Assembly: GCF_018732085.1 (NCBI RefSeq)
Contig: NZ_CP076103.1
Location: 496,001-560,000 of the forward strand
Length of the DNA: 64,000 nucleotides
Direction of reading: 5' to 3'
From: Lysobacter capsici
GTDB taxonomy: Bacteria; Pseudomonadota; Gammaproteobacteria; Xanthomonadales; Xanthomonadaceae
A program made the translations under genes and the position numbers. This document shows positions 51,930-61,517 of this stretch, piece by piece (the first letter of the stretch is position 1; each line of letters begins with the position of its first letter). The notes under the pieces are model-generated. The model was not told where the DNA came from and ran no database searches. It worked only from the letters and a program-made list of their open reading frames with translations.

Positions 51930-52796
51930 CTAAGTCTTCGCCAACGCTGCAGCCAGCAACTCGTCGTCGACCGCCCCCAGCGCCACCGCGATCCGGCTTT
52001 CGTCGCCGGCATGCTCGGGATAGAACCACACCACTGCCGCGTCGCCCGCGCGCGGCAACTGCATCGCATCGAACTGGCTGGTCTTGGTCACCCAGCGTTC
52101 GACGCCCTGGTGGTCGCTGAACTTGACCACGTAGCGAATGCGCGGCTGATTGAGGATCTCCACGCCGGTGTCGTGGGTTTCGGTGACCACCCCGGCGGTG
52201 CGCGCGCCTTCGCTGACGATCCGGCGCAGGCGCAGGAAGTAGCGCACGCGCTTGCGGTAAGCGCGCAGCGCGAACATCGCGCACGCCAGCGCCGCGGCGA
52301 CCAGCAACAGCGGCAGCCAGTGCTGCGAATGCCAGCCTAGCCAGGTCAGCCAATCCCACTGCGCGCTGGGCGGCGAGGGCGCGGCCAGCGATGCGCCGAC
52401 CGGCACCGGCGGCAGCCACGAATCCGCCGCGCCGCGCCACAGGCCGAGCGCCCAGGCGACCTGGGTCAGCGCGAAGCTGCCCCAAGTGGTCGCCGCCAGG
52501 CCGTACAGCTCGGCCAGGACGAAGCTCAGCAGGAAACCGAGGATGAAGGCGCCGAAGGCGCCGACGAAGATGCCCCAGAACATCGGCGGGGTGGCGTCGG
52601 CCGCATACGCCAGGGGCACCACGTAGCCGTCGCCGACCGGATACTGAGCGACGTGCGCGACCGAATAGGCGAACAGGCCCCACAGTGCGGCGACGATCAA
52701 GACCAAGGCCCACAACAGCCAGTTGGGCCGCTGCGGCTGTTGAAACTGATCGATCAGTTCCTGGCGCCGGACGATGGCCGGATCGACCGTGCTCAT
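51930..52796 (-). CDS. DUF3592 domain membrane protein
   Basis: A 288-residue protein from ATG 52796 with AGGAGG upstream. Three or four helices: LWALVLIVAALWGLFAYSVA, FWGIFVGAFGAFILGFLLSF and HWLPLLLVAAALACAMFALR, followed by a beta-rich cytoplasmic domain (GVVTETHDTGVEI, RIRYVVKFSDHQGVE, DAAVVWFYPEHAGDES) of the DUF3592 type. Function unknown. Convergent with the DUF6159 gene. Confidence 0.85.
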   Translation of the reverse strand: MSTVDPAIVRRQELIDQFQQPQRPNWLLWALVLIVAALWGLFAYSVAHVAQYPVGDGYVVPLAYAADATPPMFWGIFVGAFGAFILGFLLSFVLAELYGLAATTWGSFALTQVAWALGLWRGAADSWLPPVPVGASLAAPSPPSAQWDWLTWLGWHSQHWLPLLLVAAALACAMFALRAYRKRVRYFLRLRRIVSEGARTAGVVTETHDTGVEILNQPRIRYVVKFSDHQGVERWVTKTSQFDAMQLPRAGDAAVVWFYPEHAGDESRIAVALGAVDDELLAAALAKT

Positions 52797-53014
52797 GCGC
52801 GAGCCTCCTGGGGTGACCGCGCCATGCTGCACGGATAGTTTGAAAGTAAACCGCACGCAGCGCCGAAAGCCGCGCGTTTAGTACCAAAGCGCTAGCGTCC
52901 GGCGGCGCGGTCCCGCATGGACCGGCCGCAACAGCCCGTTCGCCGCGCGCAACTCGCCGCCGCCGCCGCCGGGCCGTATCCTGACGGCCTGTTCCCGCTG
53001 CCTGTCCTCCGCCT

Positions 53015-54199
53015 TTGAAAACCTTCGATCTGCCGCCTCCCGACGCCGACGCGCTCGCCCACAGCGCGCGCCTGGCCCAACTGATCCGCGAGCAGATCGC
53101 CGCGAACGGCGGCGCGATCGCGTTCTCGCGCTACATGGAACTGGCCTTGTACGCGCCCGGCCTGGGCTATTACAGCGCCGGCGCCAGCAAGTTCGGCCGC
53201 GACGGCGATTTCGTCACCGCGCCCGAGCTCGGGCCGATCTTCGCCGCGTGCGTGGCCGAAGCGGTGGCGCCGGTGTTGCAGCAGGTCGGGCCGCAGGCGC
53301 GGTTTCTCGAAGTCGGCGGCGGCACCGGCGCGTTCGCCGAGGTCGCGCTCAAGCGGCTGCTGGAACTCGATGCGCTGCCGGACCGTTACGCCATCCTCGA
53401 GCCCAGCGCCGAACTGCGTCACCGCCAGCGCGAGCGTCTGCGCGAACGCCTGGTGCCGCCGCTGTTCGAACTGCTGGAATGGCCCGATGGCCCGTTCGGC
53501 GACGAGTGGGACGGCGTGCTGTTCGCCAACGAAGTGATCGATGCGCTGCCGACGCCGCGCTTCGCCATCCACAACGAGGAAGTCCACGAAGAGCACGTCG
53601 TGGTCGACGGCGAGGGCTTCGCCCGCGAGCTGCGTCCGGCCGACGATTTTCTCGCCAACGCGGTGCGCCAGGCCGAGCGCCGGCTCGAACACCCGTTCGC
53701 CGAAGGCTATCGCTCCGAGTTGTTGCCGCAGTTGCCGTACTGGATCCAGGCCGTGTCCGGCGGCCTGCGCCGCGGCGCGATGCTGTTTGTCGATTACGGC
53801 TATCCGCGCGGCGAGTTCTACGCGCCGCAGCGCAGCGACGGCACCTTGCGCGCGTTCTACCGTCATCGCATGCACGGCGATCCCTTGCTGTGGCCGGGTC
53901 TGCAGGACTTGACCGCGTCGGTGGATTTCACCGCGCTGGTCGAAGCCGGCGTACACGCGGGATTCGATCTGGCCGGTTACTGCTCGCAGGCGAGTTTCCT
54001 GCTCGGCAACGGCCTGGCCGGCGTGCTGCAGCGGATCGAGGCGATCAAGGACGAAAGCGAAAAGCAACGCCGGCTCGCCGAGGTCAAGCAACTGACCTTG
54101 CCCAGCGAAATGGGCGAGCGGTTCCAGGTGATGGGATTGCAGAAGGACGTCGAGTTCGGCGTCGCCTTTCTGGCCGGCGATCTGAGTCATCGTCTGTGA
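53015..54199 (+). CDS. SAM-dependent methyltransferase, MidA/NDUFAF7 family
   Basis: A 394-residue protein with TTG as the apparent start (53015). It reads ISFSRYME-like IAFSRYMELALYAPGLGYYS, then KFGRDGDFVTAPELGPIFA, the SAM motif FLEVGGGTGAFAEVAL, FANEVIDALPTPRF and FVDYGYPRGEFY, all conserved in the MidA family. In eukaryotes this family methylates an arginine of a complex I subunit; bacterial substrate unknown. Confidence 0.93.
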   Translation: MKTFDLPPPDADALAHSARLAQLIREQIAANGGAIAFSRYMELALYAPGLGYYSAGASKFGRDGDFVTAPELGPIFAACVAEAVAPVLQQVGPQARFLEVGGGTGAFAEVALKRLLELDALPDRYAILEPSAELRHRQRERLRERLVPPLFELLEWPDGPFGDEWDGVLFANEVIDALPTPRFAIHNEEVHEEHVVVDGEGFARELRPADDFLANAVRQAERRLEHPFAEGYRSELLPQLPYWIQAVSGGLRRGAMLFVDYGYPRGEFYAPQRSDGTLRAFYRHRMHGDPLLWPGLQDLTASVDFTALVEAGVHAGFDLAGYCSQASFLLGNGLAGVLQRIEAIKDESEKQRRLAEVKQLTLPSEMGERFQVMGLQKDVEFGVAFLAGDLSHRL

Positions 54200-54245
54200 T
54201 CGCACGTCGGTGTGGCGACCTGTGTGTGCTCATGAGCGCGGGCCC

Positions 54246-54671
54246 GTGAGCGCCGCGCCGGCGCGCGCGTGGCTGCGCGAATTCGAACGTCCGGCGCTGT
54301 GGGTCGCGCTGTGGCTGGCGATGATCGCGGTGGTGATCGCGACCTGCCTGCTGCCCGCGCGCGATCTGCCGCCGACGCCGTTTTCGCAGTTCGACAAGAT
54401 CGAACACTTCAGCGCCTACCTGGCGATGTCGGCCTATGCCGGCATGCTGTTCGCGCGGATGCGGCCGCAGGCGATCGCGGCGATCGGTTTGATCGCGATG
54501 GGCGTGGGCCTGGAATTCGCCCAGGCCACGCTGACCGATTCGCGCAGCGGCGATGCCGCCGACGCCCTGGCCAACGGGCTGGGCGCGTTGGCCGGTTTGT
54601 TCGTGGCGCGCACGCCGGTGGCGTCGTGGTTGCAGCGGGTCGATCGCAGGTTGGCGCCGAGGCGGGGTTGA
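54246..54671 (+). CDS. VanZ family membrane protein
   Basis: A 141-residue protein, GTG start at 54246 (54210 possible). Three to four helices; FDKIEHFSAYLAMSAYAGML and LEFAQATLTDSRSGDAADALANGLG are the VanZ-like signature (Asp/His/Glu in helices). Role not established. Confidence 0.88.
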   Translation: MSAAPARAWLREFERPALWVALWLAMIAVVIATCLLPARDLPPTPFSQFDKIEHFSAYLAMSAYAGMLFARMRPQAIAAIGLIAMGVGLEFAQATLTDSRSGDAADALANGLGALAGLFVARTPVASWLQRVDRRLAPRRG

Positions 54672-54697
54672 GCGAGCGGTGGGTCGGCTGCAAGCTG

Positions 54698-54735
<38 letters not shown>

Positions 54736-54823
54736 GGAAGCGGCGTTCTGCCATGCCTTCCACGGCCATGGCCCGCGATTGGTTTGCGTGGCCGCGGTGG
54801 GATTGCGGTGTTGTTTCATTGAC

Positions 54824-54930
54824 GCGGTCGCGGCTTGCGCCGCTCCTGCAGTCGCTTCGCCCAACCACGCCGCCACCTGCGACGCTCCCGCCCGCAGCCC
54901 CCTGTAGGAGCGGCGCAAGCCGCGACCGCG
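54824..54930. repeat. inverted pair of GGAGCGGCGC-type REP elements
   Basis: GCGGTCGCGGCTTGCGCCGC at 54824-54850 faces TGTAGGAGCGGCGCAAGCCG at 54903-54930. No gene is visible between the VanZ gene and the receptor gene. Confidence 0.8.
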
Positions 54931-55223
54931 CAACCTCGACCACGACAACCGCCGGCCATCCCAGCGCAACCGACCGGTCCGCGCATATGGCACGCACGCC
55001 GTGCGCTATAGGTGCCAGGCACGCGCCGCCGCCCGCAGAGCCGATTCAGTGACGCCCGCCCATTAACCGCTGAACCGCTCATTAGCCCATTCGTCGTTAT
55101 AGGAAACCTGTCACAAAGCCATAGTCGGCACAGTCACACGGCGTATTGCGTAAAGGTTAAGAACTTGTGAGGCTCCAGCGCGGGCCACGGGAGCCCGCCT
55201 CTCTTTCGCAAGGAAACCGACTC

Positions 55224-57722
55224 ATGCCTTCAGTGCATCGCAACCGATTGGCGCTGGCCGTGGCCGCCGCCATGGCCGCCAGCGCCTTCGTCCCCTCCGC
55301 CGCGCTCGCCCAGGACGCCGCTCCGGCCAGCCGCGATGCGACGACCCTCGACGCGGTGCAGGTGACCGGTTCGCGCGCGCGCGGCCGCGCCGCCGAAGAC
55401 ACCGCCGCGCCGGTCGACGTGATCGGCAAGGAAGAACTCACCGCGACCGGCGCCACCGAGATCGGCCAGATCCTGCAGATGCTCGAGCCGTCGTTCAATT
55501 TCTCGCGCACCTTCGTCAGCGACGGCACCGACATCCTGCGTCCGGCCACGCTGCGTTCGCTCGGCCCCGATCAGGTGCTGGTGCTGGTCAACGGCAAGCG
55601 CCGCCACCAGCAGGCGCTGGTCAACGTGCAGCAGACCATCGGCCGCGGTTCGGCCGGTACCGACATCAACGCCATTCCGCTGTCGTCGATCGAGCGCATC
55701 GAAGTGCTGCGCGACGGCGCCGCCGCGCAGTACGGCTCGGACGCGATCTCCGGGGTGATCAACATCATCTTGAAGAAGCAGACCGACGAAACCCAGCTGT
55801 CGTTCCAGGCCGGCAAGTACTACGCCGGCGACGGCGCCAACTACCAGGGCTCGGTCAACACCGGGGTCAAGCTCGGCGACAACGGCGGCTTCCTCAACTT
55901 GTCGCTGGAATACCGCGACCGCGCCGAAACCAATCGCGCCGGCCCCGACAGCGCGCGCGTCAACCCGCCGCGGGTGACCCAGCGCCTGGGCGACGCCGAC
56001 GCGACCGACGCCTATTTCTGGTTCAACGGCGGCCTGCCGGTCGGCACCGGCGAGCTGTACTGGTTCGGCGGCCTGTCCAAGCGCAAGGGCGATTCCTCCG
56101 GCTTCTTCCGCAGCCCCGGCGACAACCGCACGGTGCCGGCGCTGTACCCGGACGGCTTCCTGCCCAAGATCCTGACCACGGTCGACGACACCTCGCTGGC
56201 GGTCGGCTACAAGGCGCCGATCAACGACAACTGGGACTGGGACATCTCGGTCAACCGCGGCCGCAGCAAGTTCGGCTTCGAGGAAAGCAACTCGGTCAAC
56301 GTGAGCTGGTGGTACGAACCCAAGCCCGGCGGCGGCATCTACGCACAGTCGCCGACCAAGGCCGACACCGGCACGCTGCAGTTCGACCAGACCACGTTCA
56401 ACCTGGATTTCCGCGGCACCCTCAAGGGCTTCAACGATCGTCCGCTGTACCTGGGCACCGGCGTGGAATACCGCCAGGACGACTACCAGATCCGTCCCGG
56501 CGCGCCGGTGACCTACACCTACGGCCGCACCAACAACCGCGCGATCAACATCGTCGGCCAGACCGGCGAAACCGCGCAGCCGGGCATGCAGGGCTTCCCG
56601 GGCTTCTCGCCGAACGAAGCGGTCGACGACGGCCGCCACAACTACGCGGTGTATCTGGACGCCGAAACCAACCTGACCGACCGCTTCCTGCTCGGCGGCG
56701 CGGTGCGTTACGAGGACTATTCCGACTTCGGCAACACCACCACCGGTAAGCTGTCGGCGCGCTTCGACGCGACCGAGCAGTTCGCGGTGCGCGGCACGGT
56801 TTCCACCGGCTTCCGCGCGCCGGGCGTGCAGCAGCTGTTCTACAGCCAGCGCTCGACCAACCTCAACGCCGCCGGCGTGTTGACCGACACCCTGACCGCG
56901 CGCCAGGACAGCGCGGTCACCCGCGCGTTCGGCATCGAGCCGCTGAAGGAGGAAACCTCCAAGAGCGCCTCGGTCGGCTTCGTGCTCAAGCCCAACGATC
57001 GCTTCTCGCTGACGATGGACGTGTTCCGCATCGACATCGACGACCGCATCATCTTCTCCAGCAACATCCAGCCCGAGTCGGTCGGCACCAACGGCCAGCC
57101 GTGCGCGCCGGGCAACGGCAACTGCCCGATCCGCGCGATCCTCGACCCGATCGGCGTCGGCCAGGTGCTGTTCTTCACCAACGCCATCGACACCCGCACC
57201 ACCGGCGTGGACATCGTGGCCAACCACAACACCGAGTTCGCCGGCGGTTCCAAGTTGAACCTCACCGCGCTGGTGCATTTCAACAAGACCGAAGTGAAGG
57301 ACCGCCGTTCGCAGTCGAACATCCTGTCGCCCAGCGCCTTGTTCGACGACACCCAGGTGACCTTGATCGAACGTGGCCAGCCGCGCGCGCATCACGTGCT
57401 GCAGGGCGTGTACGAGATCAACAAGTGGGAGTGGACCGCGCGCGCCAACTACTACGGCCCGGTGACCGGCGAAGGCTTCACCCCGGGCATCAAGCAGACC
57501 TGGGGCGGCAAGTGGCTCGGCGACCTGGCGGTGCGCTACAAGTTCAACGACAAGACCAGCGTGACCGTCGGCGGCAACAACATCTTCGACACCTACCCGG
57601 ACAAGTGGGACCCGCAGACCGGCGCGCCGTTCCCGCAGCTGGGCTTCAAGTACGGCTGGGAAACCCTGCCGTTCGGCATGAACGGCGGCAGCTACTACGC
57701 CCGGATCGATTATCGGTTCTGA
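55224..57722 (+). CDS. TonB-dependent receptor
   Basis: An 832-residue outer-membrane transporter. ATG 55224 follows AAGGA and starts a signal peptide ending ALAQ. The plug domain shows TTLDAVQVTGSRARGRAAED (TonB-box region), VDVIGKEELTATGATEI, VLVLVNGKRRHQQALV, SIERIEVLRDGAAAQYGSDA and ISGVINIILKK. The barrel ends YYARIDYRF with terminal Phe. Substrate unknown; no siderophore or polysaccharide genes adjoin it. Confidence 0.95.
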   Translation: MPSVHRNRLALAVAAAMAASAFVPSAALAQDAAPASRDATTLDAVQVTGSRARGRAAEDTAAPVDVIGKEELTATGATEIGQILQMLEPSFNFSRTFVSDGTDILRPATLRSLGPDQVLVLVNGKRRHQQALVNVQQTIGRGSAGTDINAIPLSSIERIEVLRDGAAAQYGSDAISGVINIILKKQTDETQLSFQAGKYYAGDGANYQGSVNTGVKLGDNGGFLNLSLEYRDRAETNRAGPDSARVNPPRVTQRLGDADATDAYFWFNGGLPVGTGELYWFGGLSKRKGDSSGFFRSPGDNRTVPALYPDGFLPKILTTVDDTSLAVGYKAPINDNWDWDISVNRGRSKFGFEESNSVNVSWWYEPKPGGGIYAQSPTKADTGTLQFDQTTFNLDFRGTLKGFNDRPLYLGTGVEYRQDDYQIRPGAPVTYTYGRTNNRAINIVGQTGETAQPGMQGFPGFSPNEAVDDGRHNYAVYLDAETNLTDRFLLGGAVRYEDYSDFGNTTTGKLSARFDATEQFAVRGTVSTGFRAPGVQQLFYSQRSTNLNAAGVLTDTLTARQDSAVTRAFGIEPLKEETSKSASVGFVLKPNDRFSLTMDVFRIDIDDRIIFSSNIQPESVGTNGQPCAPGNGNCPIRAILDPIGVGQVLFFTNAIDTRTTGVDIVANHNTEFAGGSKLNLTALVHFNKTEVKDRRSQSNILSPSALFDDTQVTLIERGQPRAHHVLQGVYEINKWEWTARANYYGPVTGEGFTPGIKQTWGGKWLGDLAVRYKFNDKTSVTVGGNNIFDTYPDKWDPQTGAPFPQLGFKYGWETLPFGMNGGSYYARIDYRF

Positions 57723-57748
57723 GCTATCCGACATTCGTCCGCAACCGG

Positions 57749-57783
57749 CCGCCGCGCGAGTTCATCGCGCGGCGGTTTTGTTT
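57749..57783 (+). terminator. rho-independent terminator after the TonB receptor gene
   Basis: CCGCCGCGCGA (57749-57759) pairs with TCGCGCGGCGG (57765-57775), followed by TTTTGTTT. Confidence 0.85.
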
Positions 57784-57917
57784 ATGCGGCGCGGCCTGGC
57801 GTGAATATCGCGCGGCCAACCCGGGTTTTTGAACGCGGCGGGCGCGGCCGCTTGACTGGACGCCGCGGTGCGTGGATAACGACTCTTCGGATGGACCCCC
57901 AGGGATAGGGACGCGTC

Positions 57918-58532
57918 ATGGGCAGAATATGGATCGTGGTGGGCGATACCACCACCGGTGGCGGCACGGTTGTATCGGGCTCGCCATTCACCGATATCGA
58001 CGGCAAGCCCGTCGCCCGCATCGGCGACAGCGTCGTGTGCCTGCGTCACGGCCCGACGGTGATCGTCAGCGGCGACTCGACCATGATCATCGACGGACAG
58101 CCGGTCGCCCGGCATGGCGATGGCGTCGCCTGCGGCTGCAGCTTGATCTCGGTTCAACAGGTGCATGTCCACATCGAGGCCGGTGGAGGCGGAGGCGGCA
58201 AGGCCGCTGGTGCCGCTGGTGCCGCTGCGGCGGCGGCGAAGGCGGCCGGACCGGCGTTGAGCAACGCGCTGGCGGCTGCCGAGGCCGAAGAAGACGGCGA
58301 GTTCGATCTCGACTTCCTGATTACTGAACAAGGCAGCGGCGAGCCGCTGGCGGACTGGCCGTATCGGATCGAGCTGGCCTCCGGCCGCGAAATCGAAGGC
58401 CGCACCGACAGCGAGGGCAAGACCGCGAAGCTCAGCAGCAAGCAGGCCGAGACCGCGACCGTGCATGTCTACATGCCCGATGCCGAGGGCGAACTCGACC
58501 CGCCGCCGAATCACGAAGTGGACTGGAGCTGA
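57918..58532 (+). CDS. PAAR-domain protein (T6SS spike tip) with C-terminal carrier domain
   Basis: A 204-residue protein. Residues 1-80 form the PAAR cone (GDTTTGGGTVVSGSPFTDID, VARIGDSVVCLRHGP, VARHGDGVACGCSLI). A flexible Gly/Ala stretch (about 90-125) follows, then a beta-sandwich-like extension (FDLDFLITEQ, PYRIELASGREIEGRTDSEG, TATVHVYMPDAEGEL) of the kind that docks cargo effectors. The next gene starts one base after the stop. No type VI structural genes are in the window, so this is an orphan cassette. Confidence 0.9.
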   Translation: MGRIWIVVGDTTTGGGTVVSGSPFTDIDGKPVARIGDSVVCLRHGPTVIVSGDSTMIIDGQPVARHGDGVACGCSLISVQQVHVHIEAGGGGGGKAAGAAGAAAAAAKAAGPALSNALAAAEAEEDGEFDLDFLITEQGSGEPLADWPYRIELASGREIEGRTDSEGKTAKLSSKQAETATVHVYMPDAEGELDPPPNHEVDWS

Positions 58533-58533
58533 C

Positions 58534-59121
58534 ATGGCGCCCCCGCAGAAAAAGAAAAAGCCCGCGGTTGCCACCCAGCAAGCGAAGCTGACCCCGAAAG
58601 CCGACACGCGTCCTTACGAAGTCAAGATCGATCTGCTCAAGCGCCTGCGGGAAATCCGCGCGCTGGTGGCGGCGAACAACAGATGCTCGATCGACAATGA
58701 GGCCATCGTCGCGCAGATTTTCCAGGAGTCCAGTTTCAATGCCGAGGCGGGCAAAAATAAACACCAGGCGCGCGGATTGATGCAAGTCCAGCCGAACGCG
58801 ATACGACAGGTTTACGCCGTCCGCTTGAAGAAGAAATTGGGGAGAACGCCAACCGACGTGGAGAAGAAGAAGGCGTTCGACGATGCGGATGTCGACTACG
58901 CCAAGGGCGTGTTGTTCGACGAGGCGAAAAATATTCAGATCGGCACCGAATACATTCAGTACTGGCTCGACAAGAGCAATGGCGATATCGCCAAGGCGTA
59001 TGTCGGCTACCGCGGGCCGGATGAGCCAACGTATTACAGCAGGATCAAGACCACGGCCGACAAGCTGCGGGCAGATCCGAACTCGGTCAAGCCGTTGCTG
59101 GAAATGAAGGATTTGCCATGA
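58534..59121 (+). CDS. lytic transglycosylase-type effector
   Basis: A 195-residue SLT-like muramidase. The catalytic Glu65 is in IVAQIFQESSFNAEA, followed by QARGLMQVQPNA. It lacks a signal peptide and starts with a Lys-rich stretch (PPQKKKKPAVA), so it probably reaches the target periplasm by riding on the PAAR protein rather than by the Sec route. Its stop overlaps the next gene's start (ATGA). Confidence 0.88.
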   Translation: MAPPQKKKKPAVATQQAKLTPKADTRPYEVKIDLLKRLREIRALVAANNRCSIDNEAIVAQIFQESSFNAEAGKNKHQARGLMQVQPNAIRQVYAVRLKKKLGRTPTDVEKKKAFDDADVDYAKGVLFDEAKNIQIGTEYIQYWLDKSNGDIAKAYVGYRGPDEPTYYSRIKTTADKLRADPNSVKPLLEMKDLP

Positions 59122-59672
59122 AGTTCATCGCCATGAGTCTGCTCGCACTGGCTCCCTCGCTGGTTTTTGCCGGCGGCAAGGCCAGCACCTGCGATCTGGG
59201 CGATTCGAAGCGGCCGCAGGTGGTGCGTGTTTCGCATGGCGGCAAGATCGGCAGCACCGATATCTACTATCTGCGTCAAGGTGAAGCCGCCGCGCAACCG
59301 CTACTGGGTGGCGAGGCCGAGGATTCACGCGGATCGGATGTCAGGGTCCAATGCATCGGCGGAAAACGGCGCGCGTTGGCGGTGATGGGCGATTTCATGT
59401 CGGCCGGTTATCCGCAGGGCTTCGTGTTGACGTACGACACCCGGAAAAAGAGCTTCGAGCGTTTCAATTTCGCGGAAAAAAATGCGCCGGGTTGGCTCTA
59501 TTCGGGCCCCAGGGACACCTTGTTGGTATTTCCGCCGGGCGGGCGTCTGCAAACCGAGCACCGCTACCTTGTCTATCGGTTCGCCCCCGGTGCTGGGCAG
59601 GACAACACCGAAGAGATCGTGGAGGCCCTGCCGAAGGCCGATGGCTACGAGGTGATCAAGATCGGTCTGTAA
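59118..59672 (+). CDS. exported protein, candidate immunity protein
   Basis: A 184-residue secreted protein (signal peptide MKFIAMSLLALAPSLVFAGG), with a beta-rich mature part (DIYYLRQGEAAAQPLLGGEA, QGFVLTYDTRKKSFERFN, APGWLYSGPRDTLLVF). It is translationally coupled to the muramidase gene. A periplasmic partner right after a cell-wall-degrading effector is the usual immunity arrangement; the function is inferred from position only. Confidence 0.65.
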   Translation: MKFIAMSLLALAPSLVFAGGKASTCDLGDSKRPQVVRVSHGGKIGSTDIYYLRQGEAAAQPLLGGEAEDSRGSDVRVQCIGGKRRALAVMGDFMSAGYPQGFVLTYDTRKKSFERFNFAEKNAPGWLYSGPRDTLLVFPPGGRLQTEHRYLVYRFAPGAGQDNTEEIVEALPKADGYEVIKIGL

Positions 59673-59713
59673 GTCCGCGCGACCCGGCGCCTGGTGTATA
59701 GAGCCGATCCGCT

Positions 59714-60943
59714 TCACGCATCCTCACGCCGCGCGATTGCGATTGCCTTGATCCGCGCCGATCGCACCGCCTCGCCGACCGCCGGCCCTTCCAGCCCGGG
59801 TCGCAGATCGCTGGCGCGTACCTTCAGCGCCGCATGCAAGGCATCGATCAGCGCCGGCCCCTGCGGATACTCGCCGTCCTGCAAGCCCAGCCGGCCGCGC
59901 TTGTCGGCTTCGCACACCAGCGCCATCTGTTCGATCCGTTTCGGGTTGCGAAACCCGTCGCAGCGCGCGATCAGCTCGTACACGGTGCGCGCGCGCAGCT
60001 CGTTGAAGCGATGCACGTTGAGGTGTTCGCGGCAGACCGCTTCGGCCAGCAGGCGGTGCTCGGTCGGTATTTTCAGGCGCGCGCACAGCACGGCCAGCGG
60101 TTCCAGCCCGGCGCGTTCGTGATTGAGATGGCGCGGCAGGATGTCGGCCGGGGTCAGCGCCTTGCCCAGGTCGTGGGTCAGCGCGGCGAAACCCATCAGG
60201 TCGTCGCCGGGCGCGAGCTGCGCGGCCATGTCGACCACCATCTCGGTGTGGATGCCGGTATCGACCTCGGGATGGAACTCGGCGCGCTGCGGCACGCCGT
60301 ACAGGGCGTCGACTTCCGGCAGCACCACCGCGAGCGCGCCGGCGTCGTGCAGGGTGCGCAGGAACGCCGACGGCCGCGCGCAGCTCAGCGCGCGGCGCAG
60401 TTCCTGCCAGACCCGTTCGGCGACCAGGTCGGACAGTTCGCCCGACTCGGCCATCTGCCGCATCAACGCCATCGTCTCGGGCGCGACGGTGAAGCCGTGT
60501 TCGGCGAAACGCGCCATGAAGCGGCCCGCGCGCAGCACCCGCAACGGGTCTTCGACGAAGGCCGGGCCGACGTGGCGCAGCACTTTCGCCTCGAGGTCGC
60601 GCGCGCCGCTGTAGGGATCGATCAGGCGGCCGTTGCTTTCGTCGCGGGCGATCGCGTTGATGGTGAAGTCGCGCCGGCCCAGGTCCTCGTCCAGCGTCAC
60701 CGACGGATCGGCGTCGACCACGAAGCCGCGGTAGCCGCGTCCGGACTTGCGCTCGGTGCGCGCGAGCGCGTACTCCTCGCCGCTGTCGGGGTGCAGGAAC
60801 ACCGGGAAATCCTTGCCGACCGCCTTGAAGCCGGCCGCGAGCATCGCCTCGGGCGTTTCGCCGACGACCACGTAGTCGCGATCGCCGGCGGGCAGGCCGA
60901 GCAGGCCGTCGCGTACCGCGCCGCCGACCAAGTACACCTTCAT
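59714..60943 (-). CDS. cca: multifunctional CCA tRNA nucleotidyltransferase
   Basis: Adds or repairs the 3' CCA of tRNAs. 409 residues: MKVYLVGGAVRDGLLGLP (nucleotide-binding G), RRDFTINAIARDESNG, LVAERVWQELRRAL, and a C-terminal HD phosphohydrolase domain (THDLGKALTP, HLNHERAGLE), the layout of E. coli-type bifunctional enzymes. Confidence 0.97.
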   Translation of the reverse strand: MKVYLVGGAVRDGLLGLPAGDRDYVVVGETPEAMLAAGFKAVGKDFPVFLHPDSGEEYALARTERKSGRGYRGFVVDADPSVTLDEDLGRRDFTINAIARDESNGRLIDPYSGARDLEAKVLRHVGPAFVEDPLRVLRAGRFMARFAEHGFTVAPETMALMRQMAESGELSDLVAERVWQELRRALSCARPSAFLRTLHDAGALAVVLPEVDALYGVPQRAEFHPEVDTGIHTEMVVDMAAQLAPGDDLMGFAALTHDLGKALTPADILPRHLNHERAGLEPLAVLCARLKIPTEHRLLAEAVCREHLNVHRFNELRARTVYELIARCDGFRNPKRIEQMALVCEADKRGRLGLQDGEYPQGPALIDALHAALKVRASDLRPGLEGPAVGEAVRSARIKAIAIARREDA

Positions 60944-60980
60944 CCTTGCCTTCCTCGAATACGGTTGCGATGTGCGCTCA

Positions 60981-61358
60981 CTAGCGCGGCGTGTTCTGCG
61001 CCAGCAGCGCGATGATGTCTTCCGACCCGGCGCTGCGGTCGAGGTGGCGGATGATCGGATTGGGCTGGCCCGACACCCACAGCCGCAGTTCGGCTTCCAG
61101 GTCGAAATGACCGGCGGTTTCCAGCGAGAACATCACGATGCTGCGGTAGGGCAGGCTGAGGAATTCGGTCTTGCGTCCGGTCACGCCCTGTTTGTCGACC
61201 AGGATCAGGCGGCGGTCGGTGAACACGATCAGGTCGCGGATTTCGCCGAACGCGCGCTGCACGCTCTCGCCGGGCGCGAGCAGCGGGGCGAAATCTTCGT
61301 TGACCTTGTCGGTGGATTTTTCGCCGGCATGGCCGAGCAGGGTGTCGAGCAGGCCCAT
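60981..61358 (-). CDS. PH-domain protein (bPH_1/DUF1696 type)
   Basis: A 125-residue soluble protein: MGLLDTLLGHAGEKSTDKVN, LLAPGESVQRAFGEIRDLIV, FTDRRLILVDKQGVTGRKTE, LSLPYRSIVMFSLETAG. This is the bacterial pleckstrin-homology family formerly DUF1696; role unknown. Confidence 0.88.
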   Translation of the reverse strand: MGLLDTLLGHAGEKSTDKVNEDFAPLLAPGESVQRAFGEIRDLIVFTDRRLILVDKQGVTGRKTEFLSLPYRSIVMFSLETAGHFDLEAELRLWVSGQPNPIIRHLDRSAGSEDIIALLAQNTPR

Positions 61359-61432
61359 GGGGAGGTCCGTGTCGTGGGGATGATGCGCATCCTAGCGCAG
61401 GGCGGTGGATACGACGTTGTCGCGTTCGCCCC

Positions 61433-61517
61433 TGTAGGAGCGGCGCAAGCCGCGACCGCGACATCACAGATGCGACGCAAGCGCGGTGTCGCGGTCGCGG
61501 CTTGCGCCGCTCCTACA
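61433..61517. repeat. inverted pair of GGAGCGGCGC-type REP elements
   Basis: TGTAGGAGCGGCGCAAGCCG at 61433 and its inverse ending at 61517. The second arm supplies the TAG stop codon (61513-61515) of the NDUFA9-like gene. Confidence 0.85.

Noticed and set aside
57918..59672. Part of a full type VI secretion locus
   Set aside because: No TssB, TssC, Hcp, VgrG or ClpV-like genes are in the flanks; only an isolated effector cassette is present.
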